A program made the position numbers and the translations under genes. From contig NZ_WKEQ01000003.1 in NCBI RefSeq assembly GCF_021605415.1, positions 164,459 to 228,458 of the forward strand: a stretch of 64,000 nt of DNA, read 5' to 3'. Positions 35,388 to 44,642 of the stretch are shown here, one piece after another (the stretch's first letter is position 1; each line of letters begins with the position of its first letter). The notes below the pieces were generated by a model, which did not search any database, was not told where the DNA came from, and saw only the letters and a program-made list of their open reading frames with translations. The stretch is from Pseudomonas syringae. Its GTDB lineage: Bacteria; Pseudomonadota; Gammaproteobacteria; Pseudomonadales; Pseudomonadaceae.

Positions 35388-37982
35388 TTAGACGGCAACC
35401 GCCGACTCTTCGAGGAAGTCCTGGGCGAAGCGCTGCAACACGCCGCCGGCCTCGTAGATCGAGACTTCTTCGGCGGTGTCGAGACGGCAAGTCACTGGCA
35501 CATCGACGCGCTCGCCGTTCTTGCGATGGATCACCAGCGTCAGGTCTGCGCGCGGTTTACGGTCACCGATCACGTCGTAGGTTTCGCTGCCATCAATCGC
35601 CAGGGTATGACGGTCGGTGCCGGGTTTGAACTCCAGCGGCAACACACCCATGCCCACCAGGTTGGTGCGGTGAATGCGCTCGAAACCTTCGGCGGCAATC
35701 GCCTCCACACCCGCCAGTCGCACGCCTTTCGCCGCCCAGTCGCGTGACGAACCCTGACCGTAGTCGGCGCCGGCGATGATGATCAGCGGCTGCTTGCGTT
35801 CCATGTAGGTTTCGATGGCTTCCCACATGCGCATCACTTTGCCTTCCGGCTCGACGCGGGCCAGCGAACCCTGCTTGACCTTGCCGTTTTCCACGACCAT
35901 TTCGTTGAACAGTTTCGGGTTGGCAAACGTGGCGCGTTGCGCGGTCAGGTGGTCGCCCCGATGGGTCGCGTACGAGTTGAAGTCTTCTTCCGGCAGGCCC
36001 ATTTTCGCCAGGTATTCGCCGGCGGCGCTGTCGAGCATGATCGCGTTCGAGGGCGACAGGTGATCAGTGGTGATGTTGTCCGGCAGCACCGCCAGCGGGC
36101 GCATGCCCTTGAGCGGCCGCGCCCCGGCCAGCGCGCCTTCCCAATACGGCGGACGGCGGATGTAAGTGCTCATCTCACGCCAGTCGTACAGCGGCGCGAC
36201 TTTCGGGCCGGTGTCCTCATGCACCGCGAACATCGGAATGTACACCTGACGGAACTGTTCAGGCTTGACCGACGACTTGACCACGGCATCGATTTCTTCG
36301 TCGCTCGGCCAAATGTCCTTGAGGCGAATTTCCTTGCCATCGACCACGCCGAGTACGTCTTTTTCGATGTCGAAACGGATGGTGCCGGCAATCGCATAAG
36401 CGACCACAAGCGGCGGCGACGCAAGAAACGCTTGCTTGGCGTACGGGTGAATCCGGCCATCGAAGTTGCGGTTGCCCGACAGCACGGCGGTGGCGTACAG
36501 ATCGCGGTCGATGATTTCCTGCTGGATCACCGGATCCAGCGCACCAGACATGCCGTTGCAGGTAGTGCAGGCAAACGCCACGACGCCGAAACCGAGCTGT
36601 TCCAGCTCCGAGGTCAGCCCCGCTTCGTCAAGGTACAGCGCGACGGTTTTCGAACCCGGCGCCAGGGAGGATTTCACCCACGGCTTGCGGGTCAGCCCGA
36701 GGCGGTTGGCGTTGCGCGCGATGAGGCCGGCGGCAATCACGTTGCGCGGGTTGCTGGTGTTGGTGCAACTGGTGATGGCGGCGATGATCACCGCGCCGTC
36801 GGGCATTTGCCCCGGCACGTCTTGCCATTCGCCGGAGATGCCTTTGGCGGCCAGATCCGACGTTGCGACGCGGGCGTGCGGGTTGCTCGGGCCGGCCATG
36901 TTACGCACCACCGAGGACAGATCGAAGCTCAGGCCGCGCTCGTATTGCGCGCCTTTGAGACTGTCCGCCCACAGGCCGGTGGTCTTGGCATAGTGCTCGA
37001 CGAGCTGCACTTGCTGGTCTTCGCGGCCCGTCAGTTTGAGGTAGTCGATGGTCTGCTGGTCGATGTAGAACATCGCAGCGGTGGCGCCGTATTCCGGGGC
37101 CATGTTGGAAATGGTCGCACGGTCGCCGAGGGTCAGCGCTGATGCGCCTTCGCCGAAAAATTCCAGCCAAGCGCCAACGACTTTCTGTTGGCGCAGGTAT
37201 TCGGTCAGCGCCAGCACCATGTCGGTGGCGGTGATGCCCGGTTGCAGCTTGCCGGTCAATTCGACGCCGACGCTTTCCGGCAGACGCATCCACGAGGCGC
37301 GGCCGAGCATTACGCTCTCGGCCTCAAGGCCACCGACGCCGATGGCGATCACGCCCAATGCGTCGACATGCGGAGTATGGCTGTCGGTGCCGACGCAGGT
37401 GTCGGGGAACGCCACGCCGTCGCGCACCTGGATCACCGGAGACATTTTCTCCAGGTTGATCTGGTGCATGATGCCGTTGCCCGGCGGGATCACGTCGACG
37501 TTCTTGAACGCTTTTTTCGTCCAGTTGATGAAGTGGAAGCGGTCTTCGTTGCGACGGTCTTCGATGGCGCGGTTCTTCTCGAACGCCTGGGCATCGAAAC
37601 CGCCCGCTTCCACCGCCAGCGAATGGTCGACGATCAATTGCGTCGGCACCACCGGGTTGACCTGCGCCGGATCCCCGCCCTGCTGAGCAATGGCGTCGCG
37701 CAGGCCGGCCAGATCCACCAGCGCGGTCTGGCCGAGAATGTCGTGGCACACCACACGGGCCGGGAACCATGGAAAGTCGAGATCGCGTTTGCGTTCGATC
37801 AACTGTTTCAGTGAAGCGGTGAGCGTGGCCGGGTCGCAGCGACGCACGAGGTTTTCCGCCAGCACGCGGGAGGTGTACGGCAGAGTGTCGTAACTGCCGG
37901 GCTGAATCGCTTCGACCGCCGCGCGGACGTCGAAGTAATCCAGAGGGCTGCCGGGCAGCGATTTGCGGAATTGAGTGTTCAT
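35388..37982 (-). CDS. acnD: Fe/S-dependent 2-methylisocitrate dehydratase AcnD
   Basis: 864 residues of the aconitase A family. The cluster cysteines are visible in TSCTNTSNP and CTTCNGMSG, and a C-terminal swivel domain carries GADYGQGSSRDWAAKG. It begins MNTQFRKSLPGSPLDYFD, typical of AcnD. With PrpF it replaces PrpD-type dehydration. It lies between prpC and prpF; a REPIN fills the prpC-acnD gap. Confidence 0.96.
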   Translation of the reverse strand: MNTQFRKSLPGSPLDYFDVRAAVEAIQPGSYDTLPYTSRVLAENLVRRCDPATLTASLKQLIERKRDLDFPWFPARVVCHDILGQTALVDLAGLRDAIAQQGGDPAQVNPVVPTQLIVDHSLAVEAGGFDAQAFEKNRAIEDRRNEDRFHFINWTKKAFKNVDVIPPGNGIMHQINLEKMSPVIQVRDGVAFPDTCVGTDSHTPHVDALGVIAIGVGGLEAESVMLGRASWMRLPESVGVELTGKLQPGITATDMVLALTEYLRQQKVVGAWLEFFGEGASALTLGDRATISNMAPEYGATAAMFYIDQQTIDYLKLTGREDQQVQLVEHYAKTTGLWADSLKGAQYERGLSFDLSSVVRNMAGPSNPHARVATSDLAAKGISGEWQDVPGQMPDGAVIIAAITSCTNTSNPRNVIAAGLIARNANRLGLTRKPWVKSSLAPGSKTVALYLDEAGLTSELEQLGFGVVAFACTTCNGMSGALDPVIQQEIIDRDLYATAVLSGNRNFDGRIHPYAKQAFLASPPLVVAYAIAGTIRFDIEKDVLGVVDGKEIRLKDIWPSDEEIDAVVKSSVKPEQFRQVYIPMFAVHEDTGPKVAPLYDWREMSTYIRRPPYWEGALAGARPLKGMRPLAVLPDNITTDHLSPSNAIMLDSAAGEYLAKMGLPEEDFNSYATHRGDHLTAQRATFANPKLFNEMVVENGKVKQGSLARVEPEGKVMRMWEAIETYMERKQPLIIIAGADYGQGSSRDWAAKGVRLAGVEAIAAEGFERIHRTNLVGMGVLPLEFKPGTDRHTLAIDGSETYDVIGDRKPRADLTLVIHRKNGERVDVPVTCRLDTAEEVSIYEAGGVLQRFAQDFLEESAVAV

Positions 37983-38051
37983 CGGTCAGGACTCAGGTCA
38001 CGGTAGTTTCTAAAGGTGAGCCAGATACCACCTTGAGTTCACCTGGCACCC

Positions 38052-38142
38052 TGTGGGAGCTGGCTTGCCAGCGATGACTGAGTCAGATCCAACATAGATG
38101 TCGACTGACCCCACCGCTATCGCTGGCAAGCCAGCTCCCACA
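38052..38142. repeat. REPIN (second family)
   Basis: A perfect 24-bp inverted repeat (38052-38075 with 38119-38142) whose arms contain GTGGGAGCTGGCTTGCCAGC or its complement. It differs in sequence from the REPIN at about 34.1 kb. A lone half-like unit of the same family lies near 32437-32459. Confidence 0.9.
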
Positions 38143-38184
38143 AGGATTTCGGTGCATTCAATATGGGCGTTCTGGCTTCCCCAC

Positions 38185-39312
38185 TTAGCGACGTTCGATT
38201 GGCACGAACTTGCGCTGTTCGACGCCGACGTATTCGGCGCTTGGACGGATGATGCGGTTGTTGGCACGTTGTTCGAAGACATGCGCGGCCCAGCCCGTCA
38301 GACGTGAGCAGACGAAGATCGGCGTGAACAGCTTGGTCGGAATACCCATGAAGTGGTACGCCGACGCATGGTAGAAATCGGCGTTGGGGAACAGCTTTTT
38401 CTGTTCCCACATGGTTTTGTCGATGGCTTCGGAAACCGGGAACAACACCTTGTCGCCCACTTCGTCGGCGAGTTTTTTCGACCAGCCCTTGATCACCTCG
38501 TTGCGCGGATCGCTGTCTTTATAGATCGCGTGGCCGAAGCCCATGATCTTGTCCTTACGCTCAAGCATGCCGAGGGTGCCTTTGACCGCCTCTTCCGGCG
38601 ACGAGAAGCGCTCAATCATTTCCATCGCTGCTTCGTTGGCGCCGCCGTGCAGCGGACCGCGCAGGGAACCGATGGCCGCAGTGACGCAGGAATACAGATC
38701 CGACAGGGTCGATGCACACACCCGGGCGGTGAAGGTCGAGGCGTTGAATTCGTGCTCGGCGTAGAGGATCAGCGACACGTTCATCACTTTGACGTGCAGC
38801 TCGCTCGGCTTCTTGCCATGCAACAAATGCAGGAAATGGCCGCCGATGGTCGGCTCGTCGCTGGTGCAATCGATGCGCTTGCCGTCGTGGCTGTAGCGAT
38901 ACCAGTAGCACATGATGGCCGGGAACGCGGCGAGCAAGCGGTCGGTCTTGTCGCGCTGCTCGGAGAAGTCTTTCTCCGGCTCAATGTTGCCGAGGAACGA
39001 GCAACCGGTGCGCATCACGTCCATCGGGTGGGCGTCGGCGGGGATGCGTTCGAGCACTTCTTTCAGCGCTGGCGGCAGGTCGCGCAGCTTGCCCAGTTTG
39101 CGTTGATAGTCGGCGAGTTGCGCCTTGCTCGGCAGTTCGCCGTAGAGCAGCAGATAGGCAACTTCTTCAAACTCGGCGTCTGCCGCCAGATCACGAACAT
39201 CGTAACCACGATATGTCAGACCGGCACCGGCCTGGCCCACGGTGGACAGTGCGGTTTGCCCGGCGACTTGGCCACGGAGCCCGGCGCCACTGAGTACTTT
39301 TGCTTCGGCCAT
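38185..39312 (-). CDS. prpC: 2-Methylcitrate synthase
   Basis: 375 residues of the citrate synthase family: LTYRGYDVRDLA, GPLHGGANEAAM and MGFGHAIYKDSDPR carry the catalytic His/Asp region. It condenses propionyl-CoA with oxaloacetate. The ATG giving MAEAKVLSGAGLRG is chosen because TTGGAGAAAGC stands directly ahead; the longer open frame upstream is not conserved-looking. Confidence 0.95.
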   Translation of the reverse strand: MAEAKVLSGAGLRGQVAGQTALSTVGQAGAGLTYRGYDVRDLAADAEFEEVAYLLLYGELPSKAQLADYQRKLGKLRDLPPALKEVLERIPADAHPMDVMRTGCSFLGNIEPEKDFSEQRDKTDRLLAAFPAIMCYWYRYSHDGKRIDCTSDEPTIGGHFLHLLHGKKPSELHVKVMNVSLILYAEHEFNASTFTARVCASTLSDLYSCVTAAIGSLRGPLHGGANEAAMEMIERFSSPEEAVKGTLGMLERKDKIMGFGHAIYKDSDPRNEVIKGWSKKLADEVGDKVLFPVSEAIDKTMWEQKKLFPNADFYHASAYHFMGIPTKLFTPIFVCSRLTGWAAHVFEQRANNRIIRPSAEYVGVEQRKFVPIERR

Positions 39313-39379
39313 TGCTTTCTCCAATCTTGAATTTGTTAGGGAATCTGCAATTGATGGGTGATGCCGATAAGATCGTCCG

Positions 39380-39465
39380 AACGCGGCCCGAGCCCTCGGC
39401 AGCTCCTCCATTGATCGCGTTCGGCATTCCTTTATAGGAGCTGCCGAAGGCTGCGATCTTTTGAT
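39380..39465. repeat. REP units between prpC and prpB
   Basis: Two opposed REP-like units, GAGCCCTCGGCAGCTCCTC and AGGAGCTGCCGAAGGCTGCG, flank a short spacer. They belong to the same family as the repeats near 10.3 kb and 46.0 kb. Confidence 0.65.
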
Positions 39466-39467
39466 CT

Positions 39468-40358
39468 TTATTTCTTCGCGGCAAACAACGCATCGAGCTT
39501 CTGCTCGAAGGTGTGGTAGTCGATGCGATCGTAAAGCTCCATACGCGTCTGCATGGTGTCGATGACATTCTGTTGTGTGCCGTCGCGGCGGATCGCGGTG
39601 TAGACGTTTTCCGCCGCTTTGTTCATCGCGCGGAATGCCGACAGCGGGTACAACACCAGCGATACATCGGCACCGGCCAATTGCTCGGTGGTGTACAGCG
39701 GCGTGGCGCCAAATTCAGTGATGTTGGCCAGGATCGGCGCTTTCACGCGGTTGGCGAACAGTTTGTACATGTCCAGCTCGGTGATGGCTTCCGGGAAAAT
39801 CATGTCGGCGCCAGCCTCGATGCACGCGGCGGCGCGATCCAGTGCCGATTCCAGACCTTCCACCGCCAGGGCGTCGGTGCGCGCCATGATCACGAAGCTG
39901 TCGTCGGTGCGGGCATCGACGGCAGCCTTGATGCGGTCGACCATTTCCTGCTGGGACACGATCTCTTTATTAGGACGGTGGCCGCAGCGCTTGGCGCCGA
40001 CCTGGTCTTCAATATGAATCGCCGCCGCGCCGAACTTGATCATCGATTTAACCGTGCGCGCTACGTTGAACGCCGAGGAACCGAAACCGGTATCCACATC
40101 GACCAGCAGCGGCAGATCGCAAACGTCGGTGATGCGGCGCACGTCGGTCAGCACGTCATCCAGGCCGGTGATACCCAGATCCGGCACGCCGAGCGAGCCT
40201 GCAGCCACCCCGCCGCCGGACAGGTAAATGGCCTTGAAACCGGCGCGTTTGGCCAGCAAGGCGTGGTTGGCGTTGATCGCGCCCACCACTTGCAGCGGAT
40301 GCTCGCTGGCGACCGCATCGCGAAAACGCTGGCCTGGAGTGCTGTTGTTGAAACTCAT
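39468..40358 (-). CDS. prpB: Methylisocitrate lyase
   Basis: 296 residues of the isocitrate lyase/PEP mutase superfamily. Active-site segments are [26 protein letters not shown] and the KRCGH loop with the catalytic Cys. It splits 2-methylisocitrate into pyruvate and succinate. Its ATG overlaps the stop of the upstream GntR gene by four bases, so the regulator is the first gene of the operon. Confidence 0.96.
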   Translation of the reverse strand: MSFNNSTPGQRFRDAVASEHPLQVVGAINANHALLAKRAGFKAIYLSGGGVAAGSLGVPDLGITGLDDVLTDVRRITDVCDLPLLVDVDTGFGSSAFNVARTVKSMIKFGAAAIHIEDQVGAKRCGHRPNKEIVSQQEMVDRIKAAVDARTDDSFVIMARTDALAVEGLESALDRAAACIEAGADMIFPEAITELDMYKLFANRVKAPILANITEFGATPLYTTEQLAGADVSLVLYPLSAFRAMNKAAENVYTAIRRDGTQQNVIDTMQTRMELYDRIDYHTFEQKLDALFAAKK

Positions 40359-41077
40359 GACTCACCTCGTTCAGTGGCTGTCGGGTTGGCGCCGTCCTGG
40401 TAATGACGGGCGATATTGCGTTTCGAGGCGCCGATGTGACGGCGCATCAAGAGTTCGGCCAGCTCGCCGTCACGGTCGGCGATGGCATCGAGAATCCGGT
40501 GGTGCTCGGCGAAGGCCTGGCGCGGACGGTTCGGCGTGGTGGAAAACTGAATCCGGTACATGCGCACCAGTTGATACAACTCGCCGCAGAGCATTTGGCT
40601 CAAGGTGCGGTTGCCACTGCCCTGGATGATTCGGTAATGAAAGTCGAAATCGCCTTCCTGCTGGTAGTAACCGACGCCGGCCTGGAACGCGGCGTCGCGC
40701 TCATGAGTTTCCAGTACCTGACGCAGTTCGTCGATTTCTTCGACGCTCATGCGTTCGGCCGCCAGACGGCAGGCCATGCCTTCAAGGGATTCGCGGATTT
40801 CGTAGAGTTCGAGCAATTCGGCGTGGCTCAGTGACACGACCCGTGCGCCGACGTGCGGTACTCGCACAAGGAGACGCTGGCCTTCCAGACGGTGAATGGC
40901 CTCGCGTAGCGGCCCGCGGCTGATGCCGTAGGTGCGCGCCAGCTCCGGCTCGGAGATCTTGCTGCCCGGGGCAATCTCGCCTTTGACGATGGCCGCCTGA
41001 ATGCGCCGGAAGACGTTTTCCGAAAGCGTCTCAGAATCGTCTGCGCTTGTGACCGGGGGATCGAGTTGATCCAGCAT
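40355..41077 (-). CDS. prpR: GntR-family regulator of the prp operon
   Basis: 240 residues. A GntR winged helix (about 20-85, [20 protein letters not shown]) is joined to an FCD effector domain (about 95-225). It is first in the prp operon and overlaps prpB by ATGA. A TTGTCGACA site covers its own start region and a perfect ATTGTCGACAAT palindrome lies 75 bases upstream, indicating autoregulation. Methylcitrate or a related acid is the likely effector. The name prpR here means the GntR type, not the sigma54 activator of enteric bacteria. Confidence 0.88.
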   Translation of the reverse strand: MLDQLDPPVTSADDSETLSENVFRRIQAAIVKGEIAPGSKISEPELARTYGISRGPLREAIHRLEGQRLLVRVPHVGARVVSLSHAELLELYEIRESLEGMACRLAAERMSVEEIDELRQVLETHERDAAFQAGVGYYQQEGDFDFHYRIIQGSGNRTLSQMLCGELYQLVRMYRIQFSTTPNRPRQAFAEHHRILDAIADRDGELAELLMRRHIGASKRNIARHYQDGANPTATERGES

Positions 41078-41078
41078 G

Positions 41079-41090
41079 ATTGTCGACACC
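41079..41090. promoter_or_regulatory. Second PrpR-type site at the prpR start
   Basis: ATTGTCGACACC contains the palindrome TGTCGACA and matches ten of twelve positions of the perfect site at 41152. It lies immediately before the prpR ATG, overlapping the likely ribosome-binding region. Confidence 0.5.
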
Positions 41091-41151
41091 TTTAAATCCG
41101 ATGCGGCAAAAACTAGCCAATTGAAGCGCATTCGTCAAAGGTTAAATGGGT

Positions 41152-41163
41152 ATTGTCGACAAT
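41152..41163. promoter_or_regulatory. Perfect palindromic GntR operator upstream of prpR
   Basis: ATTGTCGACAAT is a perfect 12-bp palindrome of the TTGT-NN-ACAA type, between the divergent prpR and retropepsin-type genes. It is the best candidate for the prp operator. Confidence 0.65.
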
Positions 41164-41398
41164 CGTCTAATAACGACGGGCAATCCTCCAGTCACTTAAT
41201 CCCTGTGGGCGCACAGGCATACACAAGGGGTATAGACCGGCGCGGGCGCTGGCGCCATAAAACCACCGTGCTAGAATGCCGCCCGCATTTGCTTGTCATT
41301 TGCGTGGCTTTTCATAAAAAAGCTGATTGGCACACGAAGCGCTTGCGCAGTAATGCAACGGCCCTGAACCGAAAACGGAACGCTGCGCACCAGGATTT

Positions 41399-41935
41399 AT
41401 GAGACTTAAGCCCTTCCCCACCTTTTTCTGTCTGTTTTGCCTGCCCGGCCTCGCCGCCGCAGGGGAAAAGACTGTGTACGGCCTCAACGAATACGCATCG
41501 CTGGACGGCATCAATCTGGAAGTCGCGGCCAAACTCGACACCGGCGCCAAAACCGCCTCACTCAGTGCCCGAGACATCAAACGCTTCAAACGTAATGGCG
41601 AATCCTGGGTGCGTTTCTACCTGGCCATCGACACCGCCCATTCGCACCCGATCGAACGGCCACTGGCCCGGGTCAGCAAGATCAAGCGCCGCGCCGGTGA
41701 CTACGACCCGGAAGAAGGCAAAAAGTACACCGCTCGCCCGGTGATTGAACTGGATATCTGCATGGGTTCGGCCATGCGCAGCATCGAAGTGAACCTGACC
41801 GACCGAAGTGCGTTCCAATATCCGCTTTTGATTGGCTCCGAAGCGCTGAAACGTTTCAACGCACTGGTTGATCCCAGTCTTAAATACGCTGCCGGCAAAC
41901 CCGCCTGCGCCATCGCCGCTCACACCGCCGAGTAA
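41399..41935 (+). CDS. Exported retropepsin-like protease (PF05618 type)
   Basis: 178 residues. A signal peptide (about 1-21, ending LAAA) indicates the periplasm. The retropepsin-type active site DTGAKTASLSA lies near residue 48, in the family formerly called ATP-dependent zinc proteases; the DTG motif argues for an aspartic protease. It is the first of three closely spaced genes with an inactive transglutaminase membrane protein and an ATP-grasp ligase. Confidence 0.85.
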   Translation: MRLKPFPTFFCLFCLPGLAAAGEKTVYGLNEYASLDGINLEVAAKLDTGAKTASLSARDIKRFKRNGESWVRFYLAIDTAHSHPIERPLARVSKIKRRAGDYDPEEGKKYTARPVIELDICMGSAMRSIEVNLTDRSAFQYPLLIGSEALKRFNALVDPSLKYAAGKPACAIAAHTAE

Positions 41936-41940
41936 TTTTC

Positions 41941-43476
41941 ATGCGTTCTCTTACTTTCCACCTGAAAATCCTGATCACCATCCTGGTGTTGCTGGGTGTT
42001 TCGGTTACGGCCTATCAGATTTTCGTGCTGGGCATTCCGGTAACCGAAGACGCTACCGACGACTTGTGGAACATCGACGCCAAGATCGAGTTCGTGCCCA
42101 GCGCCAAGGATCCGGTGAAAATCCAGATGTTCGTGCCGCCCCTGAGCCGCGATTACGTCAGCCTCAATGAAAGCTTCATCTCCAATAACTACGGCGTGGC
42201 GGTGAACCGCGTCGATGGCAATCGCAAGGTCACCTGGTCGGCTCGGCGTGCCAAGGGCAACCAGACGCTTTATTACCGTCTGGTGCTGACCAAACGCTAC
42301 ACCGCCGAAAAATCCAAGGTCAAAGGCCCGACCTTCCGCGACAGCATGGTCGTTGAGGGCCCGGAAAAAATCGCCGCTGAAGCTTTGCTCGCGCCGATCC
42401 GCCAGCACTCGGCAGACGTCGAAACCTTCATCGGCGAGGCAATCAAACGCGTTAACAACGTCAACGACGACAACGTGAAATTGCTGCTGGCCGGTGACCC
42501 TTCCACCGCGCACAAAGCCAAGATCGTCGAACTGCTGCTGTCCATCGCTCACGTGCCAGTGGAAAAAGTCCACACCATTCGTTTGGTCGCCGACCAGCCG
42601 CAATCGCCTGAATTGTGGCTGCGCAGCTTCAACGGCAACGACTGGCTGTATTTCAACCCGGAATCCGGCGAACAAGGTCTGCCAACCGACCGCCTGCTGT
42701 GGTGGACCGGCGACGAAAACCTGATCACCGTGGATGGCGGCAAGAAAGCCAACGTGACGTTCAGCTTGAACAACAGCGAGATGAACGCGATTCGCCTGGC
42801 CAAGCTGACCGATGAAAACACCGACGCCAACTTCCTTGAATACTCGCTGTACGGTTTGCCGCTGCAAACCCAGCAGACGTTCATGATCATGGTGATGATC
42901 CCGATTGGCGTGCTGGTGATCCTGATCCTGCGCAACCTGATCGGTCTACAGACGCTCGGCACCTTTACACCCGTGCTGATCGCCCTGGCCTTCCGCGAAA
43001 CACAACTGGGCTTCGGTATTCTGCTGTTCACGGTGATTACGGCGCTTGGGCTGTCGTTACGCTCTTATCTGGAGCACCTGAAGCTGCAAATGCTGCCGCG
43101 ATTGTCGGTGGTGCTGACGTTCGTGGTGGTGCTGATCGCGGCGATCAGCCTGTTCAGCCATAAGCTTGGCCTGGAACGAGGGCTATCGGTGGCGCTGTTC
43201 CCGATGGTGATTCTGACCATGACCATCGAACGTCTGTCGATCACTTGGGAAGAGCGCGGCGCCAGCCATGCCATGAAAGTGGCGATCGGCACGCTGTTCG
43301 CCGCGTCCCTGGCGCACATCATCATGAGCGTGCCGGAACTGGTTTACTTCGTGTTCACCTTCCCGGCAATCCTCCTGATTCTGGTGGGTTTCATGCTGGC
43401 CATGGGTCGTTATCGCGGCTATCGCCTGACCGAACTGGTGCGCTTCAAGGCTTTCCTGAAGAAGGCTGACGCCTGA
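41941..43476 (+). CDS. Inactive transglutaminase fused to 7-TM membrane domain
   Basis: 511 residues. One N-terminal helix (about 8-28) is followed by a periplasmic transglutaminase-like domain (about 35-305) and then about seven transmembrane helices (about 315-500). The expected catalytic Cys is not evident, consistent with the family being described as inactive. It starts five bases after the retropepsin gene, and its stop overlaps the ATP-grasp start (TGATG). Confidence 0.85.
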   Translation: MRSLTFHLKILITILVLLGVSVTAYQIFVLGIPVTEDATDDLWNIDAKIEFVPSAKDPVKIQMFVPPLSRDYVSLNESFISNNYGVAVNRVDGNRKVTWSARRAKGNQTLYYRLVLTKRYTAEKSKVKGPTFRDSMVVEGPEKIAAEALLAPIRQHSADVETFIGEAIKRVNNVNDDNVKLLLAGDPSTAHKAKIVELLLSIAHVPVEKVHTIRLVADQPQSPELWLRSFNGNDWLYFNPESGEQGLPTDRLLWWTGDENLITVDGGKKANVTFSLNNSEMNAIRLAKLTDENTDANFLEYSLYGLPLQTQQTFMIMVMIPIGVLVILILRNLIGLQTLGTFTPVLIALAFRETQLGFGILLFTVITALGLSLRSYLEHLKLQMLPRLSVVLTFVVVLIAAISLFSHKLGLERGLSVALFPMVILTMTIERLSITWEERGASHAMKVAIGTLFAASLAHIIMSVPELVYFVFTFPAILLILVGFMLAMGRYRGYRLTELVRFKAFLKKADA

Positions 43477-44462
43477 TGTTCGGCTTCTGGAAGACCTGGA
43501 AGGCCCTTGAGGCCCGCGGCATCATGGGCATCAATCGGCGTAACGCGGACTACGTGCTCAAGTACAACAAGCGCAGTCTGTACCCTATCGTCGATGACAA
43601 GATCATCACCAAGGAACGGGCCATCGAGGCTGGCATTCATGTGCCGGAACTGTATGGCGTGATTTCCACCGAGAAAGGCATCGAAAAGCTCGACGAGATC
43701 ATCGGCGGGCGCAGCGACTTCGTGATCAAACCGGCCCAGGGTGCCGGCGGCGACGGCATCATCGTCATCGCCGACCGCTTCGAAGGTCGCTATCGCACGG
43801 TGTCCGGCAAGATCGTTGCCCACGAAGAACTTGAACATCACATCTCCAGCATCCTCACCGGTCTGTATTCGTTGGGCGGACACCGGGATCGGGCACTGAT
43901 CGAATACCGCGTGACGCCGGATCAGATATTCAAAAGCATCAGCTACGAAGGTGTGCCGGACATTCGCATCATCGTCCTGATGGGTTACCCGGTGATGGCG
44001 ATGTTGCGCCTGCCGACCCGCCAATCCGGCGGCAAAGCCAACCTGCACCAGGGCGCCATCGGTGTCGGTGTCGACCTCGCCACCGGCCTGACCCTGCGCG
44101 GCACCTGGCTGAACAACATCATTACCAAACACCCGGACACCACCAATGCGGTGGACGGCGTGCAACTGCCCTACTGGGACGGCTTCATGAAACTCGCCGC
44201 CGGTTGTTATGAGCTGTGCGGGCTGGGTTACATCGGCGTGGACATGGTGCTGGATCAGGAGAAAGGCCCGCTGATTCTTGAGCTGAATGCGCGGCCGGGG
44301 TTGAATATTCAGATTGCCAACGATTGTGGGCTGACGCTGCGCACGCATGCTGTGGAGGCGCATCTGGAAGAGCTGAAGGCTCGCGGTGTGACAGAGTCGG
44401 TTGAGGAGCGGGTGGCGTTTGCTCAGGATCTGTTTGGGCATATTCCGGCGGTTGAGGGCTGA
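43476..44462 (+). CDS. ATP-grasp alpha-L-glutamate-ligase-like protein
   Basis: 328 residues with the ATP-grasp pattern: DFVIKPAQGAGGDGIIVI (phosphate-binding loop and Lys), RIIVLMGYPVMAMLRLP, and the metal-binding LGYIGVDMVLD...LILELNARPGLNIQIAND. It is related to RimK-type ligases and should form an amide/peptide bond using ATP in the cytoplasm. It is coupled to the upstream membrane gene by an overlapping start. Confidence 0.87.
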   Translation: MFGFWKTWKALEARGIMGINRRNADYVLKYNKRSLYPIVDDKIITKERAIEAGIHVPELYGVISTEKGIEKLDEIIGGRSDFVIKPAQGAGGDGIIVIADRFEGRYRTVSGKIVAHEELEHHISSILTGLYSLGGHRDRALIEYRVTPDQIFKSISYEGVPDIRIIVLMGYPVMAMLRLPTRQSGGKANLHQGAIGVGVDLATGLTLRGTWLNNIITKHPDTTNAVDGVQLPYWDGFMKLAAGCYELCGLGYIGVDMVLDQEKGPLILELNARPGLNIQIANDCGLTLRTHAVEAHLEELKARGVTESVEERVAFAQDLFGHIPAVEG

Positions 44463-44475
44463 CTCTAGACCGAGT

Positions 44476-44517
44476 CGAAGCCATCGCGAGCAGGCTCACT
44501 CCACTCGCGATGGCTTA
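44476..44517. repeat. REP unit
   Basis: GCCATCGCGAGCAGGCTCACTCC and CTCGCGATGGC form an imperfect extragenic palindrome after the ATP-grasp gene. Confidence 0.65.
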
Positions 44518-44642
44518 TTCACAGCCACCACAGGATTCAACCCAGCCCACCCAACCTGCCAATCCCCGACATCCCCTCTAGGAGCAATTCCCGCAGAGGA
44601 CTACAATCGCCACCCCGCCTCAATGGCCGATTTGCCCCACTC

